Shown: positions 18,024-26,352, numbered from the stretch's first letter. The stretch: DNA of 64,000 nucleotides from JACMQX01 sp040385105 (GCA_040385105.1 JAZKHY010000005.1:9822-73821); one strand, 5' to 3'. Program-made: numbers and translations. The notes: generated from the sequence alone by a model not told the origin.

Positions 18024-18257
18024 CTACTTGCCTGCAGCCTCGTCCAGCGCCTTGCAGGACGGGGAGCAGACCGGCTGTGACTTGCCGGCCACCTTGCGCG
18101 AGCCCATGAGCGAGCGCAGGCGGTGCTTGCCGCACATGAAGCACGACATGGTGGACGCGCCAAAGGACGCGGCGGCGCCAAACGGTGAGCCCGACGCTTT
18201 CGTCTTGTAGCGCAGGCCGTCTGCGAGAACGGCTGTTTTTGCCTCAGCTTTTGCCAT
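18024..18257 (-). CDS. Small cysteine-rich protein, possible zinc binding
   Basis: A 77-residue protein with two cysteine pairs, SCFMCGKHR and VCSPSCKAL, about 24 residues apart, as in a small zinc ribbon or treble-clef fold. The N-terminal half is Ala/Lys-rich and probably flexible. Its ATG overlaps the stop of the upstream gene (TGATG), so the two are translationally coupled. I do not recognise the family; a nucleic-acid or protein-binding role is only a guess. Confidence 0.65.
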   Translation of the reverse strand: MAKAEAKTAVLADGLRYKTKASGSPFGAAASFGASTMSCFMCGKHRLRSLMGSRKVAGKSQPVCSPSCKALDEAAGK

Positions 18258-18598
18258 CAGATCAGATCTCCTTCAACGCGGCGCATGGCCCTCCCTATCG
18301 CTGCCCTTGCCTGCTTTTCAGCGGCAAGCGATGCATCCAGCGACGAGCGGCACAGGCCCGCATGTTGGTAGTTAAGGTTCTCGTACAACTCTGCTGCAGC
18401 AGGGTGGGAATCGAGCATGGCGCCCAGTTCCGACCCGGGCTGGACATCGCCGAATTCATGCACCAGATGGAGTACGACCGACCTGTATTGTCCCGCATCC
18501 ACGGGAACCACACTGTTTTCCAGTCTTTCGAGCAGATCCGAGAGGATTTGCGCAGTGGCAAGATGGGCGCTGGAAGAGGGGGTGCGGGTATCGTTCAT
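18257..18598 (-). CDS. Small protein of unknown function
   Basis: A 113-residue, mostly helical-looking acidic protein (ILSDLLERLENSVVPVDAGQYRSVV and following) without signal peptide or membrane segment. The ATG at 18598 is preferred over the GTG at 18622; neither has a good ribosome-binding site. It is coupled to the cysteine-rich gene at 18024-18257 by a one-base overlap. I do not recognise the family. Confidence 0.6.
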   Translation of the reverse strand: MNDTRTPSSSAHLATAQILSDLLERLENSVVPVDAGQYRSVVLHLVHEFGDVQPGSELGAMLDSHPAAAELYENLNYQHAGLCRSSLDASLAAEKQARAAIGRAMRRVEGDLI

Positions 18599-18682
18599 GG
18601 ATACAACTTGGGGGCGCCGCACCGCAAATCAAGCCGCGCTCCCCCCGCACTCTTCCGTTGGCAAACGAATACCTTCGGGTAC

Positions 18683-19093
18683 TCAGGCCTGCCACACCCC
18701 GTACCCCGCCTCGCGCAGCGCGATGCCCAGTTCCACCTCCATGTCGCGCGCGCCTTCATACGGCATCGGGTTGTACATCGCATAGAGGCCGGGCAGCAGC
18801 CGGATGCCGTAGTCGCGAACAAAACTGTTGGCCTGGATGCCGGCCTTGTGCCTGTCAAAGCGCAGGTCCGGGTCCAGCCCCGTCATGCCCACGTACACGA
18901 AGGGCTTGCCCAGCTGGTAGTCGGGGTTGGACTTGCGGAACCGGCCCAGGTTCCAGACCTCGTCGGACAGTTCAACGACGTACACGTGGTAGTGGTGGCT
19001 GCGGGGCGTTCGGGCCGGCGCGGGCCTGGCGGCTGCAGCAGCCGCCGTGGCTGACCGGGCTTTCCTTGCTGGCTTGGGGCGGGCTGTGGGCAT
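18683..19093 (-). CDS. GIY-YIG-like small protein with basic N-terminal tail
   Basis: A 136-residue protein. The first 33 residues are an Ala/Arg/Lys/Pro-rich tail, likely disordered and able to bind nucleic acid. The rest (HVYVVELSDEVW, PFVYVGMTGLDPDLRFDRHKAG) resembles the GIY-YIG nuclease fold: a short beta strand with Y-V-V, a second strand V-Y-V-G, and an Arg/His helix. Whether it is catalytically active is unclear, since a conserved C-terminal glutamate cannot be assigned with confidence. It follows the hybrid kinase in the minus-strand series after a 20-base gap. Confidence 0.6.
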   Translation of the reverse strand: MPTARPKPARKARSATAAAAAARPAPARTPRSHHYHVYVVELSDEVWNLGRFRKSNPDYQLGKPFVYVGMTGLDPDLRFDRHKAGIQANSFVRDYGIRLLPGLYAMYNPMPYEGARDMEVELGIALREAGYGVWQA

Positions 19094-19113
19094 GCGCGCC
19101 CATCATGCAGCGC

Positions 19114-21768
19114 TCAGGCGGGTTTTTCAAGCATCTGCTCGATGCGCGCAGCCAGCTTGTCGATGGGAAACGGCTTGGTGATCATCTCCATGCCCGGCTC
19201 CAGGAAGCCATTGGCCATGGCCGCGTTCTCGGCATAGCCCGTCATGAACAGCACCTTGAGCCCCGGCCGGTCCAGCCGTGCGGCATCGGCCAGCTGGCGC
19301 CCGTTCATCTTGGGCAGGCCCACGTCGGTCAGCAGCAGGTCGACCTTCTGGCGCGACTGCAGCAGCTTCAGCGCCACCGCCCCGTCCCCGGCCTCCAGGA
19401 CACTGTAGCCAAGGCTGCCGAGAACATCCACCACCAGCGCCCGGACAACCGGCTCGTCTTCCACCACCAGCACGATCCGTCCGTCGCCATCGCCATGCGC
19501 AGTGGATTCATCCGGCCCGTCGTCGGCCTGCAACTCGGCCCCATGATGGCGCGGCAGGAACAGCTTGACCGTGGTGCCGCGCCCTTCCTCGCTGTACAGC
19601 CGCAGGTGCCCCTGCGACTGCCGTGAAAAACCGTACACCATCGACAGCCCCAGGCCGGTTCCCTGCCCGATCGGCTTGGTGGTGAAGAACGGGTCCACCG
19701 CCTTGGCTAGCACGCCGGCACTCATGCCCTCGCCCGTATCGGTCACGCTGATGCAGACGTATTGCCCGGCCTGCACCTCCTGCACCTGCGCCACGTAGTC
19801 GTGATCCAGGTGCGCATTGGAGGTCTCGATGGTCAGCCTGCCGCCATGCGGCATCGCGTCCCGGGCATTGATGCACAGGTTCAGGATGGCAGCCTCCAGC
19901 TGGTTGGGGTCGCACAGGGTGACCCACAATCCGCCGCCCAGCACCATCTCCATCTGGATCTTCTCGCCCAGCGTGCGGCGCAGCAGGTCGTCCATGGAGG
20001 ACACCAGGTGGTTGGCCTTGACACTGCGCGGGTCCAGCGGCTGCCGCCTGGAAAAGGCCAGCAGGCGGTGCGTCAGGCCGGCCGCGCGCTGGGCCGAGTT
20101 CATGGCTCCGCCGATGAGCTTGTCGATGTTGTCCAGCTTGCCCAGCTGCAGCCGCAGCTTGAGCAGGTCCAGCGAGCCGGTGATGCCCTGCAGCAGGTTG
20201 TTGAAGTCGTGCGCGATACCGCCCGTGAGCTGGCCCACGGCCTCCATCTTCTGGGCCTGGCGCAGCGCATCCTGCGCCGACTCGCGCTGTTTTGACTCCG
20301 CGCGCAGGCGCTCCAGCGCATCGCCTAGCTCGCGGGTGCGCTCGTCAATGCGCGTTTCGAGCGTGTCGTTCAGGGTCTTGAGTTCCTGCTCCGCGCGGAA
20401 CTGCTCCGTCACGTCGGCGCCCTCGGCAAAAATGCCGGTCACGGCTCCGTCGTCACCCACAATAGGCTGGTACACGAAGTTCAGGTGCCGCTCGTCGAGC
20501 GCATCGCCGGGCGTGCGCTGCAGCATCACCTTCAGCCCGCGCCCCACGAACGGCACGCCTGTGCGGTACACCTTGTCGAGCAGATCGATGAAGCCCTGCT
20601 CCCGGATCTCGGGCAGCGCCTCGGCCACGGTCTTGCCCACCAGGCCGCGATGCCCGACCAGTTGCATGTAGGACTCATTGAGCAGCTCGAAGCGATGCTC
20701 GGGGCCGCTCATCACGCACATGAAGCCGGGCGCCTGGTGGAACAGCCCGCGCAGCCTGTCGCGCTCGGCGGTGCGCGACTCGAAAGCCTGGGCATTGGCC
20801 AGGCTGGCAGCGATCTGGCCCGCGATCAGCTGGACGAAGCTCAGGTAGTCGGTACCCAGCGGCCGGTAGGGGTTGATGCCCGCCACCATGAACCCCAGCG
20901 GCCTGCTGCTGCCCTGTGCGGCCAGAGGCACGGTCAGCGCCTGCATCGGCGCCTTTTTCCATGCGCCGATGGGCACATCGGCAAACGCTGCCAGGTCTGT
21001 GAGCACCGAGTCCCGGCCGGCGGCCACTTCATCCAGCCCCCAGCGCATGGGTGAATCAGCGTTGATGGCGGCAGCGCTGAAGGCATGGCCGTCGGGGACC
21101 GCCACCTTGCAGGTCAGCCGCGCACTGGCCGCATCGTCAAAGGTATAGAGCATGGCGAATGGAAGGTCCTGCGAGGCGTGGCCCAGTGACGCAGCCACGG
21201 CCTCCCACACCGACTCGCTGGAGTCCGTGCTGGCCAGCATTGCAGCCAGGTCACGCAGCGTAGCCAGGCGGCGCTCGCTGATGACGCGGTCGGTGTCCTC
21301 GGATACCGCGCAGAACAGGCCCTCGACCTTGCCGGTGTCGCCCATCAGGGGGCTGTAGGAGAACGTGTGGTAGGTCTCCTCGGGAAAGCCGGCCCGCTCC
21401 AGCAGCAGCAGCAGCGCGCGGTCCCAGGTGGATTCGCCCCTGTCATAGACAGTCTGGATGCGGCCTTTGACGTCGTCCCATATCTCGGCCCAAAGGACGC
21501 GCGTGGGCTGGCCCAGGGCGGGGTGCTTGATGCCCAGCGTCGGGCGGTAGGCATCGTTGTAGAAAAAGACGACGTCGGGGCCCCAGCCTACCCACATCTC
21601 GAACTTTGAAGTCAAAAGGATGCGCAGCGCGACCTTCAGCGACAGGGGCCAGTGCTCGGGCGAACCGAGCGGCGTGGCAGCCCAGTCGTGCGCGCGCATG
21701 AGGCCCGCCATCTCGCTGTCACCCGTGAAAATATCCGCGTATCGGAGATCAGGCCGGCCTGGTGTCAT
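19114..21768 (-). CDS. Hybrid sensor histidine kinase with PAS, GAF and receiver domains
   Basis: An 884-residue cytoplasmic kinase with no membrane segments. A PAS-like domain (about 40-150, WVGWGPDVVFFYNDAYRP) is followed by a GAF domain (about 165-320), a second PAS (about 340-460), a coiled coil (about 465-515), the HisKA core with phospho-accepting His520 in GGIAHDFNNLL, an ATPase domain with GTGLGLSMV, and a C-terminal receiver whose phosphate acceptor is Asp815 in LLTDVGLP. The kinase type (IAHDFNNLL) is common for soluble light, redox or metabolite sensors. A perfect response-regulator-like palindrome lies 75-92 bases upstream, and a 12-bp inverted repeat brackets the leader. The partner is unknown. 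Confidence 0.9.
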   Translation of the reverse strand: MTPGRPDLRYADIFTGDSEMAGLMRAHDWAATPLGSPEHWPLSLKVALRILLTSKFEMWVGWGPDVVFFYNDAYRPTLGIKHPALGQPTRVLWAEIWDDVKGRIQTVYDRGESTWDRALLLLLERAGFPEETYHTFSYSPLMGDTGKVEGLFCAVSEDTDRVISERRLATLRDLAAMLASTDSSESVWEAVAASLGHASQDLPFAMLYTFDDAASARLTCKVAVPDGHAFSAAAINADSPMRWGLDEVAAGRDSVLTDLAAFADVPIGAWKKAPMQALTVPLAAQGSSRPLGFMVAGINPYRPLGTDYLSFVQLIAGQIAASLANAQAFESRTAERDRLRGLFHQAPGFMCVMSGPEHRFELLNESYMQLVGHRGLVGKTVAEALPEIREQGFIDLLDKVYRTGVPFVGRGLKVMLQRTPGDALDERHLNFVYQPIVGDDGAVTGIFAEGADVTEQFRAEQELKTLNDTLETRIDERTRELGDALERLRAESKQRESAQDALRQAQKMEAVGQLTGGIAHDFNNLLQGITGSLDLLKLRLQLGKLDNIDKLIGGAMNSAQRAAGLTHRLLAFSRRQPLDPRSVKANHLVSSMDDLLRRTLGEKIQMEMVLGGGLWVTLCDPNQLEAAILNLCINARDAMPHGGRLTIETSNAHLDHDYVAQVQEVQAGQYVCISVTDTGEGMSAGVLAKAVDPFFTTKPIGQGTGLGLSMVYGFSRQSQGHLRLYSEEGRGTTVKLFLPRHHGAELQADDGPDESTAHGDGDGRIVLVVEDEPVVRALVVDVLGSLGYSVLEAGDGAVALKLLQSRQKVDLLLTDVGLPKMNGRQLADAARLDRPGLKVLFMTGYAENAAMANGFLEPGMEMITKPFPIDKLAARIEQMLEKPA

Positions 21769-21781
21769 GAACTGGAAAAAA

Positions 21782-21873
21782 TGAAGTTGCCGGCTTGCGG
21801 TGCAAGGCTCGGCCCATATTACCCAAGGGTCGCCGCGCCCGATGTAGGATGATGCCTACACCCGGCAACTTCA
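21782..21873. repeat. 12-bp perfect inverted repeat bracketing the hybrid-kinase leader
   Basis: TGAAGTTGCCGG at 21782-21793 and its exact reverse complement at 21862-21873 enclose 68 bases. The near arm ends 14 bases before the kinase ATG. The far arm sits next to the TGTAGG box. If transcription starts upstream of 21873, the leader could fold and affect translation; otherwise it may be a DNA-looping site. Confidence 0.4.
21843..21860. promoter_or_regulatory. Perfect TGTAGG-N6-CCTACA palindrome upstream of the hybrid kinase
   Basis: An exact 6-6-6 dyad, TGTAGG ATGATG CCTACA. The layout matches sites bound by LuxR/FixJ-type response regulators such as GacA (TGTAAG-N6-CTTACA). It is intergenic, between the SUI1-type gene and the hybrid-kinase start. 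A related copy is at 9126-9143. Confidence 0.45.
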
Positions 21874-21897
21874 GGAATGCGGCAGGTGCGCTGCAGC

Positions 21898-22257
21898 TCA
21901 GCCGCCGGCCCGCTTGACCTTCATGCCCTGCTTCGTGAGCAGCTGCATCACGGTGTCGCAATGGTCGCCCTGCACCTCGATCACGCCGTCTTTCACCGTG
22001 CCGCCGGAGCCGCAGGCTGTCTTGAGCTGCTTCGCGAGCGCAGCCAGCGCCTCGTCACCCAGCGCCAGTCCCTTGACCAATGTGACGCCTTTGCCCTTGC
22101 GGCCCTTGGTCTCGCGCGAGACGCGCACGATGCCGTCTGAAGGCGGCCGGGGGGTCGCCGCGCGGCAGCTGCAGGCCGCCATGGGTTTGCGGCAATCCGG
22201 GCACATCCGGCCGCTGTCGGTGGAATAAACGAGCCCGCCGTTCATGCTGGTTTTCAT
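21898..22257 (-). CDS. SUI1/eIF1-like translation factor (YciH family)
   Basis: A 119-residue protein of the SUI1 (eIF1-like) family, represented in E. coli by YciH, which influences translation initiation fidelity. The N-terminus has a Cys cluster (MCPDCRKPMAACSC) that could bind zinc. The SUI1 domain is seen as RVSRETKGRKGKGVTLVKGL, then GSGGTVKDGVIEVQGDH, the usual basic loop and core. I chose ATG 22257; ATG 22245 is also possible. It is divergent from the dienelactone-hydrolase gene. Confidence 0.88.
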   Translation of the reverse strand: MKTSMNGGLVYSTDSGRMCPDCRKPMAACSCRAATPRPPSDGIVRVSRETKGRKGKGVTLVKGLALGDEALAALAKQLKTACGSGGTVKDGVIEVQGDHCDTVMQLLTKQGMKVKRAGG

Positions 22258-22316
22258 GGGCCATGATTGTCGCCGCAAGGAGTATGCTGCGGGTTTTCTT
22301 CATCCAGGAGCCCGCC

Positions 22317-23231
22317 ATGCGACGCCTCACCGCCCAGGACTTTGACCAGGAACTGCTGATTCTGTTTGACGCTTACGTGCATGGCACGATCGACAGGCGC
22401 GGCTTCCTCGACCGGGCACAGAAGTTCGCCACCGCCTCCATGTCGGCCGGCGCCATCCTGGCGGCGCTCAGCCCCAACTTCGCACTCGGCCAGCAGATCG
22501 CCAAGGACGACAAGCGCATCAGAACCGAATGGGCCACCGTGTCCTCACCCGAGGGCAATGGCAGCGTCAAGGGCTACCTGGCGCGCCCGGCCAATGCGCC
22601 GGCCACTGCAAAGCTGGCCACCGTGCTGGTCATCCATGAAAACCGCGGCCTGAATCCGCACATCGAGGACATCACCCGGCGCCTTGCGCTCGACGGCTTC
22701 ATGGCGTTTGCCCCCGACGCGCTCACCCCGCTGGGCGGCTACCCGGGCGACGAAGACACGGCCCGCACCAACTTCGCCAAGCTCGACCAGGCCAAGGCCC
22801 TGCAGGACTTCCTGGCCGCCGCCAACTGGGTCAAGGCCCGGCCGGACAGCAGCGGCAAGCTCGGCGCGGTGGGCTTCTGCTACGGCGGCGGCATTGTCCA
22901 CACCCTGGCCACCCGCATGCCCGACCTGGCTGCCGGCGTGCCCTTCTATGGCAACTCGCCGGCGCCGTCTGAGGCCGCCAAAGTGAAGGCTCCGCTGCAG
23001 ATCCACTTCGCCTCGGTTGACGAGCGCATCAACGCCGCCTGGCCCGCCTACGAAGCCGCGCTGCGGGCCGCCGGCGCGACCTTCCAGGCACACACCTACC
23101 CCGGCACACAACACGGCTTCAACAACGACACCACGCCACGCTATGACGCGGCCTCGGCAAAAATCGCCTGGGAAAAAACCGTCGTGTTCTTCACCCAGCA
23201 CCTGATCGGCGCCAAGCCCCGTTCGGCCTGA
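22317..23231 (+). CDS. Dienelactone-hydrolase-family protein, exported
   Basis: A 304-residue alpha/beta hydrolase. A long N-terminal region (1-65) contains RRGFLDRAQKFATASMSAGAILAAL, a Tat-like or anchor-like segment, so the enzyme is probably exported as in the YghX group. The dienelactone hydrolase triad is visible: Cys in GFCYGGG, Asp in FASVDERI and His in GTQHGFNND. The ATG at 22317 follows AGGAG by six bases. The natural substrate is unknown; the family hydrolyses cyclic or enol esters. It stands alone between divergent and convergent neighbours. Confidence 0.88.
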   Translation: MRRLTAQDFDQELLILFDAYVHGTIDRRGFLDRAQKFATASMSAGAILAALSPNFALGQQIAKDDKRIRTEWATVSSPEGNGSVKGYLARPANAPATAKLATVLVIHENRGLNPHIEDITRRLALDGFMAFAPDALTPLGGYPGDEDTARTNFAKLDQAKALQDFLAAANWVKARPDSSGKLGAVGFCYGGGIVHTLATRMPDLAAGVPFYGNSPAPSEAAKVKAPLQIHFASVDERINAAWPAYEAALRAAGATFQAHTYPGTQHGFNNDTTPRYDAASAKIAWEKTVVFFTQHLIGAKPRSA

Positions 23232-23245
23232 CCGCGCCTGCGGGG

Positions 23246-23878
23246 CTAGCCGAGCAGGAAGATCATCTTCGTGCCGGCGATCTCCAGCACATCGTCATTG
23301 GACAGCGGCTTGGCGTCGGCAGAAAGCGGCGTGCCGTTGAGCAGCGACGGATCCTTGCCGTCCAGGTGCGCCACAAAGTAGCCGGTACGCCGGTGCGACA
23401 CCGCCACCACCGACACGCCCGGCTTGCCGAACGTGGTCACGGCCTTGACCACCGGCACCTCCAGCCCGGCCGAAGACCCGGTCACGACCTTGAAGCTCGC
23501 ATGCTGCGGCGCGCCGCCGGCAGCACCATAGCCGCTGAGGCCGTCCGCCTTCATCGCCATCGTCTCGCCAAAGCCCGACTCACCGGAGGCACTGAGGTAC
23601 TGGATGCGGAAGTTGCCGATGGCAAGCAGGTCACCGTCGGCGAGCTTGTGCGGCCGCTTGATCATCATGCCGTTGACGTAGGTGCCGTTGGTGCTGTGCA
23701 GGTCCTCCACAAACACATCGGCCAGGCCGTGCAGCTCGAACACGCAGTGCTCGCCGCTGACCACATTGTTCTGCAGCACGATGTCGTTGCCCGGCTTGCG
23801 GCCCAGCGTCGTGCGGTCCTTCGTCAGGTACACGTGCTTGATCTCGACGCCTTCGACCGATGCGATGAGTTGCGGCAT
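23246..23878 (-). CDS. Protein with two forkhead-associated (FHA) domains
   Basis: A 210-residue cytoplasmic protein. The first FHA domain (about 15-95) is canonical, with TTLGRKPGNDIVL, VSGEHCVFEL and STNGTYVNG, the residues that bind phosphothreonine. A second, degenerate FHA-like repeat follows (about 125-208: TTFGKPGVSVVAVSHRRTGYF, then PSLLNGTPL and NDDVLEIAG). ATG 23878 is preceded by GGAGG at the right distance. FHA proteins read Ser/Thr kinase signals; no kinase or phosphatase partner is adjacent. Confidence 0.88.
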   Translation of the reverse strand: MPQLIASVEGVEIKHVYLTKDRTTLGRKPGNDIVLQNNVVSGEHCVFELHGLADVFVEDLHSTNGTYVNGMMIKRPHKLADGDLLAIGNFRIQYLSASGESGFGETMAMKADGLSGYGAAGGAPQHASFKVVTGSSAGLEVPVVKAVTTFGKPGVSVVAVSHRRTGYFVAHLDGKDPSLLNGTPLSADAKPLSNDDVLEIAGTKMIFLLG

Positions 23879-23948
23879 GAAAGCCTCCGCCGGTAGTGGG
23901 ACGGCCATCGTAGTCCCCCGCCCCGCCGCAAGCAATGGGAACAACATC

Positions 23949-24017
23949 AATTGGGGTCAGATTCCAATTCTTTCGAACTACCCGGCATCTCCGGGTAATT
24001 GGAATCTGACCCCAATT
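23949..24017. repeat. REP/MITE-like nested hairpin with 21-bp perfect arms
   Basis: AATTGGGGTCAGATTCCAATT at 23949-23969 is repeated as its exact reverse complement at 23997-24017. The 27-base interior holds a second perfect 6-bp dyad (ACCCGG 23980-23985, CCGGGT 23991-23996). The element begins two bases beyond the GST stop codon. Such long AT-ended palindromes around TGGGGTCAGA resemble repetitive extragenic elements mobilised by IS200-like transposases in other proteobacteria. It may also end the GST transcript. Confidence 0.6.
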
Positions 24018-24019
24018 AT

Positions 24020-24664
24020 TTACTTTGCCGTGGCGGCCTTGCGGTCGGCGACGACCTGCTGGGCTGTGGGGCGCTCGCCGATGAGCTTGATGTAGGGCTT
24101 GTAGTCGACGCCCGCTGCGATCAGCAGGTCTTCGCCGAATGCTGCCTTGCTGGCCATGCCGACCAGCGGCAGGTTGGCAAAGGCAGCGCAGTCGGCCTGG
24201 GTGAAGCTGTCGCCCGCCACATAGGGCGAGAACTTTGCGAGCCGCTTGAATGCCGCGATGTTCCTGACCAGCTGGCTGCGGATGTCGGCGAGTTGTGCCT
24301 CGCCAAGGGCCGCCCCGCCGAAGAACACCGAGCCGTAGAGCTGCCGCGCCACCATTTCCAGGTGCCAGTCGATGAAGGTGGTGAGTTCACGCACCTTGGC
24401 GGCGGCCCAGGGGTCGGCGGGTACCAGGGGTGCTGCAGGATGGGCCGCCTCGATGTAGTCGAGGATGGCCTGGCTCTCGCACAGCCCGCCCTGCTCGGTA
24501 CGGATGAAAGGTATCTTGGCCAGCGGCGAATCGTTGATCACCGCAGGGTCGGTGCTCTTGGTGCCGATCTTCTCCTCGGTGAAGGGCACGCCCTTTTCAA
24601 GCAGGGCGAGCTTGACCTTGTTGTAGTAGTTTGAAATCGCTGAGCCGCAGAGGGTGATGGACAT
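24020..24664 (-). CDS. Glutathione S-transferase family protein
   Basis: A 214-residue cytosolic GST. The thioredoxin-like N-terminal domain begins ITLCGSAISNYYNKVKLALLE, seen in pieces, with the cis-Pro/glutathione site in LAKIPFIRTEQGGLCESQAI. The C-terminal all-helical domain spans about 90-205. ATG 24664 starts exactly at the family N-terminus. The stop lies two bases from the right arm of the large inverted repeat. The substrate is unknown; it might act in detoxification. Confidence 0.88.
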   Translation of the reverse strand: MSITLCGSAISNYYNKVKLALLEKGVPFTEEKIGTKSTDPAVINDSPLAKIPFIRTEQGGLCESQAILDYIEAAHPAAPLVPADPWAAAKVRELTTFIDWHLEMVARQLYGSVFFGGAALGEAQLADIRSQLVRNIAAFKRLAKFSPYVAGDSFTQADCAAFANLPLVGMASKAAFGEDLLIAAGVDYKPYIKLIGERPTAQQVVADRKAATAK

Positions 24665-24753
24665 GGCGTGGGTCTCCACAAGTTGTTTGTGCCGCAGTTT
24701 AGGGCGGCGGCGCACCGCGCGCTGGCACCACTGGGACAGCCAGGCCCCGGTCG

Positions 24754-25056
24754 CTAGCCGCCGATCTCGAACATCGCATCGCCCATGTAGCGGTGCGTGC
24801 CGAATGCCGCGGCGACGGCCGCTGTCTCTGCAGCCTGCCACTGGGTGTAGATCTCACGCTCAGGGTCGGACAGCAAGTCGAGGTCAGGGTTCTCACCGTA
24901 AGTAGCCACCAGCCGCAGGTAAGCCCTGTAGACCGGCAACACCAGGCCCTCATCGCCCAGGGAATTTTCCAGCGCGCGCCTGAAGCGCAACTCCGCCTCA
25001 CGCCGCTGCCCTGGCGACGCATCGTCGGAATCAAGAATCTTCAGGGTGTACGGCAT
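24754..25056 (-). CDS. Small protein of unknown function
   Basis: A 100-residue acidic protein without signal peptide, probably all-helical (GQRREAELRFRRALENSL, REIYTQWQAAETAAVAAAF). I do not recognise the family. Codon use is like its neighbours, and the frame is free of stops in a way that fits a real gene. It lies alone between the GST and the cupredoxin gene. Confidence 0.6.
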   Translation of the reverse strand: MPYTLKILDSDDASPGQRREAELRFRRALENSLGDEGLVLPVYRAYLRLVATYGENPDLDLLSDPEREIYTQWQAAETAAVAAAFGTHRYMGDAMFEIGG

Positions 25057-25104
25057 CTGGCAGGCAAGCTTAACCGCCCCTGCCCTTCCCGCCGGGTGCC
25101 GGGG

Positions 25105-25773
25105 TCAAATGCGGCGGCGGCGCGGCACCACGCTGAGCTGCACTGTTGCCTTGGCAGGCGCAGCCGTCAGGTTGACCTGCTGGACCGGCAGGTCAACCAG
25201 CTGGTCAGCATGCCAGACGCGTACCCGCGTGGCCCCGGCCGGTACGGCATCGAAGCTGGCGAGGCCGTCCGTCCCGGTCAATGCGGCCCAGGGCGAATCG
25301 CTCACATAGACATGCCCGCGCATGGAGCTGTGCAGATGGCAGCCCAGCAACACGGCTCCAGCCTTGTCGAAGGACGCGTCCGCCGTCTTGGCCGGCTTGC
25401 CTTCTGCCTTGCCGTCCAGCCGCAACTCAAAACCTTCCCCGGGTGCGGCGCTGAACTGTGCCGCACCGGAGGCCGACGCGCGAACATGGTGCTCCCATGA
25501 GTCGTTGTTGACAAACCGGGCCTTGGCGCCCACAGCCACCAGCGCCACTGGCGGCAGGAACCGCATCTTCTCCTGCGTGATCGTGACCTGAGCCGGCAGA
25601 CCGGTCTTGGGCAGGTCTGCGCCCGTCACCTGCAGCACGACAACAGCATCCGGCACAGGCTTGCCCTCCTTGTCAACAACGCTGACCTGGAAACTGCCAG
25701 CCAGCGCAGGCACGGAAAGCGAGCACAGGGCTACCGCAGCCACCCCGGCAGAAAAGCGCGCAAAGAGATTCAT
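25105..25773 (-). CDS. Periplasmic cupredoxin-like protein
   Basis: A 222-residue exported protein with signal peptide ending VPALAGS. After a short Ig-like segment (SFQVSVVDKEGKPVPDAVVVL) comes a cupredoxin domain with apparent type 1 copper ligands: His in NDSWEHHVRA, then Cys, His and Met in GCHLHSSMRGHVYV. A second beta-rich segment ends the protein. Such proteins are often labelled methylamine-utilisation or plastocyanin-like; no such pathway is present here. The lipoprotein gene upstream on the same strand may share its transcript. Confidence 0.82.
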   Translation of the reverse strand: MNLFARFSAGVAAVALCSLSVPALAGSFQVSVVDKEGKPVPDAVVVLQVTGADLPKTGLPAQVTITQEKMRFLPPVALVAVGAKARFVNNDSWEHHVRASASGAAQFSAAPGEGFELRLDGKAEGKPAKTADASFDKAGAVLLGCHLHSSMRGHVYVSDSPWAALTGTDGLASFDAVPAGATRVRVWHADQLVDLPVQQVNLTAAPAKATVQLSVVPRRRRI

Positions 25774-25845
25774 ATGGATACCCTTGAGGTCAGTGATCGG
25801 AGAGTGGATGCGCGACGATACGCCAGCAAAAGCGCGCGCCGCAGG

Positions 25846-26265
25846 TCAATAACCGTCAGCCTTGCCGGCAGGCGATGCAGCAGCAGACTGTGGCGTCACG
25901 ATACGCCAGACCTTGTTGTAGTTGTCGCCATATTTGTCGCCGGGCTCCTGGTCTTCCGGCCAGGTGTACAGCGGCTTGCCCTTGTAGGCCCATTGCTTCG
26001 CGCCATTGTCGCGGGTGATGATGGTGTAGTCACCGGCAGGCTTGTCGCCAGCCGTCGCCATGACAGGTGGCCAGTTCACCGCGCACTGCGCGTTGCAGAC
26101 AGACTTCCCGCTCATGGCGACGTCCCGGTCAAAGGTATAGACCGTCAGGCCCTTCGCGTTGACCAACATGCCGTCTTTCATGGCAAGAGGCGGGGCGCTG
26201 ACCGAGGCACAACCTGCAAGGGTGGCCAAAAGCAGCGCGGCGAGGGACAGGAGGATTTTTTTCAT
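25846..26265 (-). CDS. Lipoprotein with COG4315-type secreted repeats
   Basis: A 139-residue lipoprotein; the signal peptide ends in the lipobox LAGC at residues 16-19. The mature part has two copies of the repeat typical of COG4315 proteins (LVNAKGLTVYTFDRDVAMSG and KQWAYKGKPLYTWPEDQEPG) around a CNAQCAVNWPPV cysteine motif. The function of the family is unknown, though members are often near redox or copper proteins. It lies 72 bases upstream of the cupredoxin-like gene, in the same direction, which supports a joint periplasmic role. Confidence 0.85.
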   Translation of the reverse strand: MKKILLSLAALLLATLAGCASVSAPPLAMKDGMLVNAKGLTVYTFDRDVAMSGKSVCNAQCAVNWPPVMATAGDKPAGDYTIITRDNGAKQWAYKGKPLYTWPEDQEPGDKYGDNYNKVWRIVTPQSAAASPAGKADGY

Positions 26266-26352
26266 GGTGATTGCTCCAGAAAGACTGTGAAACAGGTAGG
26301 CCCTGCGCCTCTTTGACGCCGGAGGTGACAGCTTTGTTCCGCCAGTCTGGAA

